A stretch of DNA of 27,613 nt, taken from IMG/VR virus record IMGVR_UViG_3300025543_005823, positions 1 to 27,613 of that record. The stretch is one strand, 5' to 3'. Made by a program: the position numbers and the translations under genes. Under the pieces are notes generated by a model. That model was not told the DNA's origin, searched no databases, and saw only the letters and a program-made list of their open reading frames with translations. This document shows, in pieces, positions 1-8,968 of the stretch. This stretch comes from a virus. The stretch's first letter is position 1. Each line of letters begins with the position of its first letter.

Positions 1-239
1 TTAAAACGTTTTGGGGGTTCAACTACTACCTTTTCTTCATGTTCTTTAATAGCAAAAAGTTTACTATTTAAAGGCTCCAATCTAAAATGAATATTTTCAC
101 CTGTTTTCTGAAAGTATGCTTCAAGAGTTTCAGTAAGGGAAGGATGTTCAATATCCTCCCCTACTAAAATCCAAGTATCACCTTTTCCTTTAACACGTTC
201 TGCTATAAGGATATTATGTTCTACTGTTTGTATTTCCAT
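1..239 (-). CDS. Hypothetical protein, 3' end cut by the window edge
   Basis: An open frame starts at an ATG at 239-237 and runs off the left edge with no stop, giving at least 79 residues beginning MEIQTVEHNILIAERVKGKG. It starts one base after the groEL stop codon, so it is the next gene of the same operon. The visible part is soluble and charged, with no membrane segment, no cysteine and no motif I recognise. It could be a short phage-specific protein or the start of a longer one. The frame is well supported by its continuity and spacing; the function is unknown. Confidence 0.7.
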   Translation of the reverse strand, partial: MEIQTVEHNILIAERVKGKGDTWILVGEDIEHPSLTETLEAYFQKTGENIHFRLEPLNSKLFAIKEHEEKVVVEPPKRF

Positions 240-240
240 A

Positions 241-2184
<1,944 letters not shown>

Positions 2185-2188
<4 letters not shown>

Positions 2189-2541
2189 ATTCCTGTTTGA
2201 TTTATTAATGTTTGGATTCCTTGCTTAACCTCTTCCCAGGAATCAATATAGGATTTAATTGTAGAGAATTCACCTTTATTTTGATAAAATTTATTTCTAG
2301 CTACACAATTTAAGGCATTCCCAAAATTAGTATAATAACCAATAGTTTTTTCAACTTCTTTTGGTTGGGTTGTTTTACCTTTAAAACCTCGAGTAGATAT
2401 TGATACTTCAATAACTTCAAAATTTCTAGAATCTTTTTTAATATAAAAAGGCTCTATTAGAGGATCTTTAATTATGCAGTAGTTAATAGAATCGGCGGAA
2501 TCTTTTTTTTTAGGTCTTCCTTTTCTTTTTGTTTCTTCCAT
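2185..2541 (-). CDS. Small protein with N-terminal AT-hook-like motif
   Basis: This encodes 118 residues. The first ten or so are KRKGRPKKKD-like, with the GRP core flanked by basic residues that is typical of AT-hook DNA minor-groove binders. The remainder is a compact mixed fold (SINYCIIKDPLIEPFYIKK, later GYYTNFGNALNCVARNKFY) that I cannot assign. The gene overlaps groES by four bases, so translation is likely coupled. The ATG is preceded by an A-rich leader ending AAAAGTTCT. Two other genes in the window (10919-11191 and 16099-16611) carry similar GRPKK-type motifs at a terminus. A DNA-binding or nucleoid-associated role is inference from the motif. Confidence 0.8.
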
Positions 2542-2597
2542 AGAACTTTTATTTTTATTTTTAAATATGTTATAATATACGAAAACTATCTTAAGAA

Positions 2598-2614
2598 AAC
2601 AAGCTTTAGAGCAC
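2598..2614. repeat. Left arm of an inverted repeat flanking hsp20
   Basis: The + strand here reads AACAAGCTTTAGAGCAC. The reverse complement of 3090-3107 is the same sequence with one extra A after AACAAG. The two arms sit in the short non-coding stretches on either side of the Hsp20 gene, about 475 bases apart. They may be a duplicated operator, the remnant edges of an inserted cassette, or a long-range mRNA stem. Confidence 0.5.
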
Positions 2615-2620
2615 TTTTTT

Positions 2621-3034
2621 TTACTTAATTTTCAAAACTTTTGGTTTAGATGTTTCTGAGTATGGGATGAAGATTTTTAGTAATCCATTTTTCATTTCAG
2701 CATCTGTTTTTGTAATATCTAATTTAGAAGATATTCTATAACCTAGATTAAATGAACGTCGTGCTATACCTTTATGAATGTATTCACAATCATTTATATC
2801 ACAACATTTTTCATCTTCAGGTTTATTATAGATAATTTTTAAAATATCCCCTTCAATACTCATCTCAATATCTTTTTTTTCAAGACCGGTACATGCTATT
2901 TCAAAAAATAGCCCTTCTTGGTTTGAGTAGATGTCTAGAGGATGGGGGAATTTAGTTTGTTTTGGTGGGAGAAAATATGTCCCTTGATCGAAAAAATTCC
3001 TAAATAGGAGGTCGAATTCTTGTAGTGTACTCAT
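2621..3034 (-). CDS. Small heat-shock protein (Hsp20/alpha-crystallin family)
   Basis: This 137-residue protein has an alpha-crystallin domain from about residue 30: IYSNQEGLFFEIACTGLEKKDIEM, then GDILKIIYNK, an arginine-containing RRSFNLGYRI strand, and the family signature AEMKNGLLKIFIP. The C-terminus ends KPKVLKIK; the I/V/L-x-I/V/L pattern there is the tail motif used for oligomer contacts. Small heat-shock proteins hold unfolding proteins without ATP. Hsp20 genes are common in T4-like phages of aquatic bacteria. The gene stands alone between two short intergenic stretches bounded by an imperfect inverted repeat (2598-2614 and 3090-3107). The acidic, cysteine-containing DEKCCDINDC loop is unusual for the family. 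Confidence 0.93.
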   Translation of the reverse strand: MSTLQEFDLLFRNFFDQGTYFLPPKQTKFPHPLDIYSNQEGLFFEIACTGLEKKDIEMSIEGDILKIIYNKPEDEKCCDINDCEYIHKGIARRSFNLGYRISSKLDITKTDAEMKNGLLKIFIPYSETSKPKVLKIK

Positions 3035-3089
3035 ATCACTTAAATTTTTGTGAGTGCCTAAGCTACTCGGTTAAACATTAAAATATAAC

Positions 3090-3107
3090 GTGCTCTAAAG
3101 TCTTGTT
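3090..3107. repeat. Right arm of an inverted repeat flanking hsp20
   Basis: The + strand reads GTGCTCTAAAGTCTTGTT. It is the inverted partner of 2598-2614, identical except for one inserted base. On the minus strand it lies about 55 bases upstream of the Hsp20 start and is followed by TTATATTTTAATG, an AT-rich stretch that could include a promoter. Function is unknown. Confidence 0.5.
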
Positions 3108-3122
3108 ATATTGATACATATT

Positions 3123-3144
3123 AAAAAACCAAGTAATTTGGTTT
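3123..3144 (-). terminator. Probable intrinsic terminator after the 76-residue gene
   Basis: On the minus strand, a stem AAACCAA / TTGGTTT with a five-base loop is followed directly by a run of U (from AAAAAA at 3123-3128). It overlaps the stop codon of the gene at 3143-3373. The stem is short and AT-rich, so termination may be partial. Confidence 0.55.
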
Positions 3145-3373
3145 ACTGGTATTTTTGGAATTTAGTAAGTAAAGTTTCTATACTATTTTTAAGATCTAAA
3201 TATTCTTCTTCAGATACTAAATCTTTAATACGATTCATATATGAATCAAGTTCTCCATCTGTAAGAAGTAGTAATACACCTTGTATTACTTTTGATAGTG
3301 ATTGTCTTGAGATTGGAGTAATGTATTTATCTTCATTTTCAGTTAAATATTTTCTTAAATCAAAATTGTCCAT
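3143..3373 (-). CDS. Hypothetical protein, 76 residues, N-terminus MDNFDLRKYLTEN
   Basis: This small, charged, probably helical protein has no membrane segment or known domain. Its N-terminus (MDNFDLRKYLTEN) is an amphipathic stretch ending L-T-E, faintly like the capsid-targeting leaders of T4 internal proteins and like the longer shared tag of four genes farther right, but too short to decide. The gene follows the sliding clamp by 33 bases and appears to end its transcription unit at the hairpin overlapping its stop. The upstream region is A/T-only with no Shine-Dalgarno. It is probably a real gene of unknown function. Confidence 0.7.
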   Translation of the reverse strand: MDNFDLRKYLTENEDKYITPISRQSLSKVIQGVLLLLTDGELDSYMNRIKDLVSEEEYLDLKNSIETLLTKFQKYQ

Positions 3374-3406
3374 TTTATAGTATTATATTAATAAATATAT
3401 GGTTTT

Positions 3407-4150
3407 TTAAAAATCTGTACTTTCTTTACGAACCATATAATAATTACTTTCAATTCCATCTTCTGTTTTAAATTCTAACTTCATTAAACCTTTAGAACTT
3501 AAATACATTGTACCTTTAGTCATATCTTTGTTTGCCTGGAGTATGGTTTTAAATAAGTTTGAATTGAAAGGTAATTTCATTTCTTGAATGTTTATATCTC
3601 CATACATACTATATGTAATCTGGTTGTTATGACCATGTTCGTCTCCAAATGAGAATTTACATATAAGTTCATCGTCATGGTTTTTATCAATAGAGATTAC
3701 CATATTATCTACTTCGGATAAAGCACTTTTAGCTTTAATTAAATGTAATATTTGGTTTTCTTCAGTATCAAATGTTAAAGTAACATCCCAATCAGGCTCA
3801 TTTACAGTTGCTACTTTAGGTATTAAGAGTAGATCTGCTAAGGCATATGTTAGGTTAAAATTTTGGTCTGATATTTTTAGTTTGGTGTATATTTTATGGT
3901 TATTTTCTAGTTCTAATATAACATCTCCTAGAGTAATGCCTACTAAGTTATTTAGTTTTTTAGTGTCAAAAATTGCTATATCACTATCCTCTAAGGGGAA
4001 GTTTGGGCAAGACACATTACCAATAACTTCTTTGTTTGGTGAAACAAAGTCAATGGAGAGTATTTTGTCTTTAGTAGACCATTTTACAGATTCATTTTCA
4101 CCTAAATAATATTTAGTGATGATTGAAGTTAATGTGAGTTTGTTTATCAT
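3407..4150 (-). CDS. 45: Sliding clamp, T4 gp45-like DNA polymerase processivity factor
   Basis: This 247-residue protein is slightly longer than T4 gp45 (228). Features resembling gp45 include the AIFDTKKLNNLVGITLGD segment (gp45: DVAIYDLNGFLGIL), a central EPDWDVTLTF beta region, and a C-terminal strand ending YYMVRKESTDF, close to gp45's YVVALEADSTHDF. The clamp is a trimeric ring that tethers the polymerase to DNA and, in T4, also activates late transcription. It starts directly next to the stop of the polymerase C-terminal gene (no spacer), which fits co-expression of polymerase and clamp. The assignment rests on these local resemblances and the context; overall identity is probably low. 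Confidence 0.85.
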   Translation of the reverse strand: MINKLTLTSIITKYYLGENESVKWSTKDKILSIDFVSPNKEVIGNVSCPNFPLEDSDIAIFDTKKLNNLVGITLGDVILELENNHKIYTKLKISDQNFNLTYALADLLLIPKVATVNEPDWDVTLTFDTEENQILHLIKAKSALSEVDNMVISIDKNHDDELICKFSFGDEHGHNNQITYSMYGDINIQEMKLPFNSNLFKTILQANKDMTKGTMYLSSKGLMKLEFKTEDGIESNYYMVRKESTDF

Positions 4151-5083
4151 TTATTCAAAATTAAAAAAGTGATCCATGTATGGGTTTAAATTTAATCTCC
4201 ATCCTAAATCATCATAAAAATTCTCTAGTTTATTTAATAATATAGATTCAAATATTTTATTTCTATCAGCGTATTTTTCCATAAACTCATTTACCTTATC
4301 AGGAATATCAAAGTCTAGAAAACCAAGTGCATCTACTTGGTATGGATTTGGTTTAAGGTAAACATATTTTATTTTATCTCCTTGAGCAATATATGAATGT
4401 TTTTTATTTAACCCCCAAAATCTTATTAAATCATTATATATTACAGCGGCTTTAGTATTTACAGGAGTGCCTTTTTTCATAACCGTAAACATTTCTCCTG
4501 CTTTAGGTTTACGTTCTATATAATAATTTAGTTTTTTAACACCTGTTGGGTTACCAAGTTCTGATAAAGATATTTCACCTTTTAATATTTTAGCTTTCAT
4601 ATCTTTAACTCGTTTATCTATTTCACTTTGTGTGGCACCTTTTAAAACATCAATAAGAGCTTCATGAAAAAATTTACCTAATACTTTAGGAAAGTTTGCT
4701 TTTTTAAACTCTAAACCTTTAACATCTAATTTTTCTTTTACAATACCTTCTTGTTTTGTAATCCATTGAGCATATCTTCTAGTTTTTCTAAAATATGCTG
4801 AGCGGATGACACATTCGGTTTTCATTTCTAGTCTATGTTTGGAAACATTAAAACATTCTTTAGCTAGAGTATTGTAATAAGAAGTAATATGGTCTTGATA
4901 GTATAAAGCTACTTTCTCTAATAATCCATCTTGTTGTTCTTCAGGAAATTCATCCCAGTTGGGATAGAGTTTTCTTAGTATAGGTTCAGAATGAAAGTAA
5001 TTACTGTCAGTATCTACATAACTACAGTAGTTTTCATCTCCTTCATCACATATCATCCATGGAACATCTTCTAGGTGTTTCAT
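4151..5083 (-). CDS. 43: DNA polymerase family B, C-terminal half (split gene): motif C, thumb, clamp-binding tail
   Basis: This 310-residue protein begins 24 residues before the catalytic motif C, YVDTDSNYF, with metal-binding aspartates D24 and D26. It contains the downstream KYVYLKPNPYQVDALGF segment expected in the palm/thumb. It ends NPYMDHFFNFE, similar in position and character to the clamp-binding tail of T4/RB69 polymerase (LFDMFDF). It has no exonuclease domain and no motifs A or B; those are in the gene at 5861-7639. The two together make 902 residues, almost exactly T4 gp43 (898). It follows the 92-residue ORF by one base and abuts the clamp gene. It must associate with the N-terminal half to be active. 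No intein sequence is seen at its start. Confidence 0.93.
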   Translation of the reverse strand: MKHLEDVPWMICDEGDENYCSYVDTDSNYFHSEPILRKLYPNWDEFPEEQQDGLLEKVALYYQDHITSYYNTLAKECFNVSKHRLEMKTECVIRSAYFRKTRRYAQWITKQEGIVKEKLDVKGLEFKKANFPKVLGKFFHEALIDVLKGATQSEIDKRVKDMKAKILKGEISLSELGNPTGVKKLNYYIERKPKAGEMFTVMKKGTPVNTKAAVIYNDLIRFWGLNKKHSYIAQGDKIKYVYLKPNPYQVDALGFLDFDIPDKVNEFMEKYADRNKIFESILLNKLENFYDDLGWRLNLNPYMDHFFNFE

Positions 5084-5084
5084 T

Positions 5085-5363
5085 TTATCTCAAATAATTT
5101 AAATCAATATCATCATCTTTAGTATTTAGAGGTGTAATAGCAGAGTCAACATTTCCTCTACTATTAAGGATTTGTTCTTCAACCATTATTTTATAATGGT
5201 AACCTCTAACTGTAAATTTACCTCCTTGTTTTAAAAGTTTACGAACTAATATTTCTTCATTATCTGTCCAAGATTTAGATAGTTGGATTAGTTGTTCTTT
5301 TGTTGCTAGTTCATTGTTGATGAATATTTGAACATTACCTCTAATAGATTGTTTACTTAACAT
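5085..5363 (-). CDS. Hypothetical protein, 92 residues, lying between the polymerase halves
   Basis: This small protein begins MLSKQSIRGNVQIFINNELA, with a central helical region and a GGKFTVRGYHYKIMVEEQIL strand pair, and an acidic tail (TKDDDIDLNYLR). I recognise no domain; it is too short for a homing endonuclease and has no HNH or GIY-YIG signature. Its start is preceded by an A-rich leader ending AAAAAGTT. It lies just after the terminator at 5383-5413 and one base before the polymerase C-terminal gene, so the two are probably transcribed together. It may be part of the insertion that split the polymerase, or may help the halves assemble; neither is shown. Confidence 0.75.
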   Translation of the reverse strand: MLSKQSIRGNVQIFINNELATKEQLIQLSKSWTDNEEILVRKLLKQGGKFTVRGYHYKIMVEEQILNSRGNVDSAITPLNTKDDDIDLNYLR

Positions 5364-5382
5364 AACTTTTTATTTTAAATAT

Positions 5383-5413
5383 AAAAAAAAGCCTGTCGAA
5401 AGACAAGCTTTTT
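5383..5413 (-). terminator. Intrinsic terminator after the tagged gene at 5428-5820
   Basis: On the minus strand, AAAAAGCTTGTC - TTTC - GACAGGCTTTTT forms a 12-pair stem with one G-U pair, followed by further U. It lies 15 bases beyond the stop of the tagged gene and is almost the same sequence as the terminator at 7660-7690. It separates the inserted gene from the polymerase C-terminal half. Confidence 0.85.
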
Positions 5414-5427
5414 ATATTAAGAGGTTA

Positions 5428-5820
5428 TTAGGAATTAATTTTTATCCCTTTTGAGCTGAGCCATTCTAAAAAAGGATTTAAAAATTTATCATCTACATCA
5501 AAAAAATCATATGTATGCACTTCTTTATCCTCCCAATCATATTCAGGATCTACAATTAACTCAACAAAAGTTATTTCTTGATCATTAAAATCAATTTGGT
5601 CAAAATAATAATTTGTTCCTGGGAGTTCTTCATTTGTGTCTAGTCTATTAATTTGGTCTTCATAGGGTTTTAGAAGCATTAATAACTTTACTTTTTCTAA
5701 CTCTTCAGTTGTTAAATCACCTTCATCCCATCCAAACATTTCTTCATTCAACTTAATTTTATATTCACCTTCTGTGATAATACCAGCCAACATTTGCATC
5801 CTATATAGCTCTTTTTTCAT
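5428..5820 (-). CDS. Tagged acidic protein inserted in the polymerase (MQxLAGIITEGEYK family)
   Basis: This 130-residue protein starts MKKELYRMQMLAGIITEGEY, the most divergent copy of a leader shared with the genes at 7714, 8470 and 8969. The rest is strongly acidic (EMFGWDEGDLTTEELEK, DPEYDWEDKEV) with aromatic residues and no membrane segment or known domain. The leader resembles the capsid-targeting sequence of T4 internal proteins: an amphipathic start followed by an I-x-E site (I-I-T-E before G), the pattern cut by the T4 gp21 prohead protease. A second site, K-L-N-E, follows. The gene has its own promoter-like element upstream (5839-5852) and its own terminator (5383-5413), and separates the two polymerase halves. 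The virion role is inference. Confidence 0.85.
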   Translation of the reverse strand: MKKELYRMQMLAGIITEGEYKIKLNEEMFGWDEGDLTTEELEKVKLLMLLKPYEDQINRLDTNEELPGTNYYFDQIDFNDQEITFVELIVDPEYDWEDKEVHTYDFFDVDDKFLNPFLEWLSSKGIKINS

Positions 5821-5838
5821 TTTTTTTTTATTAAGTTA

Positions 5839-5852
5839 TTTTATTATAAATA
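5839..5852 (-). promoter_or_regulatory. Conserved intergenic element, candidate late promoter (copy 1)
   Basis: The + strand reads TTTTATTATAAATA; the minus strand reads TATTTATAATAAAA, which contains TATAAT. The same 14 bases occur at 9457-9470 and 21919-21932. Here and at 9457 the match extends over the next bases toward the gene, about 25 of 26 positions. It lies about 20 bases upstream of the tagged gene's start. On the + strand it contains TATAAATA, the T4 late-promoter core, but pointing away from all genes, so direction is uncertain. Confidence 0.4.
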
Positions 5853-5860
5853 TTATATTT

Positions 5861-7639
5861 TTAATCTATAATTAATTCTTCTTCATCTCTCATAACCTTA
5901 TTCATATGTCTATTGGCTGCTAAAGCACTTTCCTGAATGATACGCCATCCTGATAAGGTGATAGCTTCGCTTAATATTGCTTTGTTCATTGCATATCTAA
6001 ATGAAGGTAATGCTGTTGCACCATATAGAGAGTTAAGTAGGATTTTCATTGTGTATTGTAGTAGGTGATATTTTTCTCCACCTTTTTCATCTCCTGCTTT
6101 ATAGCATTTTTTCATTTCACCTTTATAGTATACTCTTTCTTGAAACCACTTATCTAGAATAATTGAAAAGACAGATTTTCTATCAGTTCTAAAAAATGTT
6201 CCATTTGCAGATAAAGACCATTTATTATCTATAACTAAGTTAATAAGATTTTTTACTTTTATTTGAGTACGTTTACCCTTAATATTTTCTATAAGTAATT
6301 CCTCTTCAGGATCTTTATTTTTTAAATCATTTAAACCTAAATAGTTATGTCGATCAGGTTTAGGGGAGTTGGTTTCTGAGTCTAGATATGGTTTAAAATA
6401 AAGATCATCGGGTAAAATTTCATTTATAATTCTTCCCACAAATGTTTCTTTACCAATGTTTAAAGACATGATAATACAAGGATATAGTGAAGTTAAATCC
6501 TCATCAAACATGTTTTTATATATACCTGCTTTAGGACAAAATAAATAACCACCAGCATATCCTAGTTTTTTAACTGGTTTTCTTTCTTTTGATGGTGGGA
6601 CTATATTTTCAGATAAAAGATATGCAGAAATTGCGCCATCATGTATTACAGATGAACTATATACCTCACTATATCTTGTTTTTCCTTTATGAGCTAAGTT
6701 TCGTGTTAAAGTTAAATATTGAGATTTTTTATCCCATTCAACTAAAATTTCAACGTCTCGAAAGTTGTATTGAATAAACTTAAGTTTATCTTCTTCAAAT
6801 AATCTATCGAGTGAACCATTATATTCTATCTTATTTAACCCAGCATATTTTTCTCCCAATGAGTCTAATTTCCAACTTGGTTCATCCTCCCAACTATATT
6901 TTTTATGCATTCTCATATAGTCAAGACTTTCTACACCTACTATATCTATGGGTTGGTCAGTATTCCAAAATTCATCTGTCCCCCATTTTTTACGTTCAAT
7001 AACTTGTCCTAATGGAGATAGATATCCTGCCATTTCTGCTCCTAAAACATTACATATTCTATAATATAGGTAGGGAATATCGAAATAGTCACTGTTATAT
7101 CCTACAAGTATATCTGGGTCTATTTCTCTGATTCGTTCTAGAAATTTTGCTAGAAGTTCCTCTTCAGATACTACAGGGATAATTTCTTTGTTTTTAGCAA
7201 GATAGTGTTTAATAGTACGTTTAGGATCTAAAATTAAAATGTACCACATATCTACTTGTTTATCATACCAAGCAATAGAAGTTACTTTCTTTGGAGCAGA
7301 ACGGATATATTCAGGTGTAAGTTGGTCACCCATTTCAATCTCAATATCGAAAAATACCTCTCTATGAGTTGTTGAAGGTTCATCGTTTATACCATACTTT
7401 TCTATTAAGAATTTTTGATATGGTTTCATATCGTGAAAATGGAGTTTAGGATCATTTTTATCCCATTTTTTAACCTTAATTAAGGGTTCACCATTGATGC
7501 CCATATGAGTAGCATCATATTCATCACATTCTTTATAGACTTGGTTTACCCATTCTATTTGTTGATAACCCCTATCTTCCCACAAGTGTATTTTGAATTT
7601 ATTATAACTTAGCCGTTCGGCGTGTATTTTTTTGTACAT
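5861..7639 (-). CDS. 43: DNA polymerase family B, N-terminal half (split gene): exonuclease, palm motifs A and B
   Basis: This encodes 592 residues. The proofreading exonuclease is intact: Exo I FFDIEIE (D98, E100), Exo II YNSDYFDIPYL (D187) and Exo III YNFRDVEIL (D295). Polymerase motif A is DLTSLYP (D381) and motif B is KILLNSLYGA (K532, N536, Y539). The protein ends at residue 592, about 50 residues after motif B and before motif C, which is in the separate gene at 4151-5083. Both halves keep their active-site residues, so this is a split functional enzyme and not decay. T4-like phages of Aeromonas are known to have gene 43 split in two. The start is the only in-frame ATG near the A-rich leader ending AAAAAGGTT. 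Confidence 0.96.
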   Translation of the reverse strand: MYKKIHAERLSYNKFKIHLWEDRGYQQIEWVNQVYKECDEYDATHMGINGEPLIKVKKWDKNDPKLHFHDMKPYQKFLIEKYGINDEPSTTHREVFFDIEIEMGDQLTPEYIRSAPKKVTSIAWYDKQVDMWYILILDPKRTIKHYLAKNKEIIPVVSEEELLAKFLERIREIDPDILVGYNSDYFDIPYLYYRICNVLGAEMAGYLSPLGQVIERKKWGTDEFWNTDQPIDIVGVESLDYMRMHKKYSWEDEPSWKLDSLGEKYAGLNKIEYNGSLDRLFEEDKLKFIQYNFRDVEILVEWDKKSQYLTLTRNLAHKGKTRYSEVYSSSVIHDGAISAYLLSENIVPPSKERKPVKKLGYAGGYLFCPKAGIYKNMFDEDLTSLYPCIIMSLNIGKETFVGRIINEILPDDLYFKPYLDSETNSPKPDRHNYLGLNDLKNKDPEEELLIENIKGKRTQIKVKNLINLVIDNKWSLSANGTFFRTDRKSVFSIILDKWFQERVYYKGEMKKCYKAGDEKGGEKYHLLQYTMKILLNSLYGATALPSFRYAMNKAILSEAITLSGWRIIQESALAANRHMNKVMRDEEELIID

Positions 7640-7659
7640 ATAACCTTTTTAATAAAGAT

Positions 7660-7690
7660 AAAAAAAAACCTGTCAGAAGACAAGCTTTTT
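7660..7690 (-). terminator. Intrinsic terminator after the tagged gene at 7714-8403
   Basis: On the minus strand, AAAAAGCTTGTC - TTCT - GACAGGTTTTTT forms a 12-pair stem with two G-U pairs and a U tract. It is 24 bases past the stop of the tagged gene and just upstream of the polymerase N-terminal gene. The near-identity to 5383-5413 suggests both came with the same kind of cassette. Confidence 0.82.
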
Positions 7691-7713
7691 AATTTTTTAA
7701 ATAAAGATTTTAA

Positions 7714-8403
7714 TTATAGGTTTGTGTTTGATGCGTCTGTTGACTCTCCAAATCTTATTTTATTTTGAATTTCATCGCCTTTTTTGTATTTAGACGCACC
7801 CATAAGACCTGTAGCTGCACCTGCAATTAAAGCAGCTAAACCTGCAACTGGGTTTATTACGCTAAGAGCTCCTAGTGCTAAGCCTCCAATTGAAGTTGTT
7901 AATCCACCTATTCCCAATATTTGGCCTATTCTCTTCATCCCTTGAGCTTTGTTATAATTCGATGAGTTTCTAGAACGATTTCTTTCTCTTTCTCTTCTCT
8001 CCCTCTCTTCTTCTCTATCCGAAATGGCCTTCTTTTTCCAGTATGGCTTTAGATTAGAGTCTCCGTATTCAGAACTATGGTCCCAATCAGTATGGCCAAC
8101 GGCTTCATTTATTTCATCTGCAACTCCAGATTTCATTAAAGCCATTTCAACTTTTTTAGAATCTGCTAAATCTTCAATTGATAAATTGAGCTTTTTGGCT
8201 AATCCAGGCAATGATTTTTCAGCCTCTTTTCTTGAAGATGGGTCTGATTCAATCTTTTTTGCAGCCTCATCCTCCACCTTTGCTTTAACAGTTTCCTCTT
8301 TTTCATTTAAAGCATCTTCTCTTAATGCTTTTAATTTTTCCTTATACTCACCTTCAGTGATAATACCAGCGAGTTTTTGCATGTATAAAAATTCTTTGTT
8401 CAT
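7714..8403 (-). CDS. Tagged protein with charged middle and glycine/alanine-rich hydrophobic end
   Basis: This 229-residue protein starts with the shared leader MNKEFLYMQKLAGIITEGEY, followed by K-A-L-R-E, a possible second L-x-E cleavage site. Residues about 25-100 are lysine/glutamate-rich and helical (KVEDEAAKKIESDPSSRKE). Residues about 130-145 are arginine/glutamate repeats (DREEERERRERERNRSRN). Residues about 160-205 are a hydrophobic Gly/Ala/Leu hairpin (GIGGLTTSIGGLALGALSV, then PVAGLAALIAGAATGLMGA) that could insert in a membrane. A terminator follows. A processed internal virion protein that reaches the host membrane on injection would fit the layout, but this is inference. No known domain was recognised. 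Confidence 0.85.
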   Translation of the reverse strand: MNKEFLYMQKLAGIITEGEYKEKLKALREDALNEKEETVKAKVEDEAAKKIESDPSSRKEAEKSLPGLAKKLNLSIEDLADSKKVEMALMKSGVADEINEAVGHTDWDHSSEYGDSNLKPYWKKKAISDREEERERRERERNRSRNSSNYNKAQGMKRIGQILGIGGLTTSIGGLALGALSVINPVAGLAALIAGAATGLMGASKYKKGDEIQNKIRFGESTDASNTNL

Positions 8404-8469
8404 TTTTTTTTATTAAAGTTGTCTATGTTTGTTTATTTTTAATTTTAACTTTGGATTTACTTAAACCAC

Positions 8470-8958
8470 TTACTTTGTTTTATACAGTTTGATTTGGAAT
8501 CCATTTTCTTCTAAAAATGAATTAATTTTTTGAATAAATTCACTGTTATCAAGTTCAACTTCGTTATCAAGTTCAACTTCAATAGAAGGTTTAAGTTTAG
8601 CTATATTTTTTCCATTAACTAAACTAACAGCATCTAAAAGTTCATCAACATCAGATCCTACCATTTTAAATTTATTTTCATTTATTTTATACAGTTTGAT
8701 TTGGAATCCATTTTCTTCTAAAAATGAATTAATTTTTTGAATAAATTCACTGTTATCAAATTCACTGTTATCAAATTCAACTTCAATAGAAGGTTTAAGT
8801 TTAGCTATATTTTTTCCATTAACTAAACTAACAGCATCTAAAAGTTCATCAACATCAGATCCTACCATTTCAAATTTATTTTCATTTAGTTGGGATTTGT
8901 ACTCACTTTCTGTGATGATACCAGCGAGTTTTTGCATGTATAAAAATTCTTTGTTCAT
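8470..8958 (-). CDS. Tagged protein with a tandem duplicated domain
   Basis: I place the start at the ATG at 8958, which begins MNKEFLYMQKLAGIITESEY, because the longer frame to 9018 would overlap the previous gene and precede the shared leader. The 162-residue protein consists of the leader plus two nearly identical units of about 67-68 residues, each from NKF(E/K)MVGSDVDELLDAVS to EENGFQIKLYK. The units differ mainly at a short acidic repeat: EVEFDNSEFDNSEF in the first and EVELDNEVELDNSEF in the second. The unit looks like a small alpha/beta domain (helix, strand, helix, strand); I do not recognise it. The near-identity means the duplication is recent. Confidence 0.82.
   Translation of the reverse strand: MNKEFLYMQKLAGIITESEYKSQLNENKFEMVGSDVDELLDAVSLVNGKNIAKLKPSIEVEFDNSEFDNSEFIQKINSFLEENGFQIKLYKINENKFKMVGSDVDELLDAVSLVNGKNIAKLKPSIEVELDNEVELDNSEFIQKINSFLEENGFQIKLYKTK
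8478..8888 (-). repeat. Direct tandem duplication inside the tagged gene
   Basis: Positions 8478-8684 (207 bases) and 8685-8888 (204 bases) are nearly identical head-to-tail copies. They differ mostly at one site where each copy has its own in-frame micro-repeat: two 18-base units at 8545-8580 in one copy, and two 15-base units at 8749-8778 in the other. Reading frame is kept throughout. Confidence 0.93.
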
Positions 8959-8968
8959 TTTTTTTTTA

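Noticed and set aside
5085-7639. Intein or intron as the cause of the split polymerase
   Set aside because: No cysteine/serine at an intein junction, no intein motifs at either break, and both halves have independent start and stop codons with a terminator between them. The intervening ORFs lack endonuclease motifs.
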